NCBI GenBank assembly: GCA_029432815.1
Contig: JAROBA010000039.1
Coordinates: forward strand, 1 to 51,380
Length of the DNA stretch: 51,380 nucleotides
Source of the DNA: Pontiellaceae bacterium B1224
Lineage (GTDB): Bacteria; Verrucomicrobiota; Kiritimatiellia; Kiritimatiellales; Pontiellaceae
Direction: 5' to 3'
The notes under the pieces are model-generated. The model was not told where the DNA came from. It saw only the letters and a list, made by a program, of their open reading frames with translations, and did no database searches. Positions 51,106 to 51,380 of the stretch are shown piece by piece (the first letter of the stretch is position 1; every line of letters begins with the position of its first letter). The position numbers and the translations under genes were made by a program.

Positions 51106-51120
51106 TTCCAACCATTGGAA
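51106..51120. repeat. TTCCAA-N3-TTGGAA palindrome (spacer CCA), intergenic
   Basis: Perfect copy 24 bp after the lacI stop, the first after a 15-kb gap. The rest, 51121-51380, shows no gene to the window edge. Confidence 0.95.
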
Positions 51121-51380
51121 ACCGAATGATCCGGCACAAGCTGAAACCAAGTCGGCTTGTTCAATTGATAGTGGAAGTTGGAAAACACTAAAATTGAAGC
51201 AGGGAGTTTTTGAATCGGCCTTCGGCCTATTCCCTTCGGGAATTATGTTCCGCGTTGCTCCTCGGTCTTTACTCAGAAGGGCTTAATGAGCCTCCCCCCA
51301 TCATCAAACCAGTGACCTAAAAAAATAAAATATAATTTGGTCTGGTTTTATGCCGAGTGACCGAAGGTCGCGAGGGGCGA

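Noticed and set aside
51121-51380. Possible RNA gene or partial gene at the right edge
   Set aside because: Short GC-rich hairpins (CGGCCTTCGGCC-like) occur, but no tRNA, rRNA or open frame could be recognised.

Overview
The window reads as a chromosomal segment of a Gram-negative bacterium from the PVC superphylum, most likely Kiritimatiellota (Pontiella-like). This is an inference from gene content: a PEP-CTERM exosortase substrate, a LamG protein, a BspA-type leucine-rich-repeat protein, a secreted GH3 glycosidase under a LacI regulator, GxxExxY cassettes and many dispersed inverted repeats. No rRNA, tRNA, CRISPR array or prophage was seen.

Layout. 0.1-2.3 kb: a T5orf172 protein, a decayed helicase-like fragment and a 7-bp tandem repeat. 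2.3-10.5 kb: amino-acid biosynthesis (trpG, trpE, hisI, hisF) with a phosphohexomutase and a secreted TPR-like protein; two GxxExxY cassettes bounded by inverted repeats sit between these genes. 10.6-18.4 kb: SlyD-like isomerase with a 46-aa membrane protein, SDR, BaiN flavoprotein, DUF4136 lipoprotein, MtfA peptidase, a signal-peptidase-I-like protein with Gly at the catalytic Ser position, and a large secreted sugar-dehydrogenase/cytochrome c fusion. 18.5-22.3 kb: a redox operon (nitroreductase, ABM monooxygenase, cupin lipoprotein, MDR oxidoreductase) with a TetR regulator and two identical operators. 22.3-26.1 kb: a rearranged zone with a headless LysR joined to a glutaminyl-cyclotransferase tail, MerC, an intact LysR and an internally deleted MDR gene. 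26.1-32.3 kb: SDR, radical SAM protein, KefF/KefC-like pair, glutaminyl cyclotransferase, CD225 and DUF2752. 32.4-36.4 kb: ffh-rpsP-khpA and trmD-rplS-rnhB, with rimM absent. 36.5-38.7 kb: LRR surface protein. 38.8-42.1 kb: a tightly overlapping operon RHH - CHAD - ParA - CYTH - NUDIX. 42.3-43.9 kb: desaturase and DUF1456. 44-51 kb: PEP-CTERM, LamG and GH3 genes with LacI and two matching operator-like palindromes.

Two signals stand out. First, the palindrome TTCCAA-N3-TTGGAA occurs 18 times perfectly (plus at least 11 single-mismatch copies), inside genes in all three reading frames and between genes, but is missing from about 35.9 to 51.1 kb. Second, the RHH-CHAD-ParA-CYTH-NUDIX operon joins a ParA/ParG-like partition pair to polyphosphate-linked domains and has an 8-bp-spaced TCAT array upstream; it may position or segregate polyphosphate granules. 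A third theme is a set of eleven inverted-repeat elements at gene boundaries, two of them carrying a GxxExxY gene.
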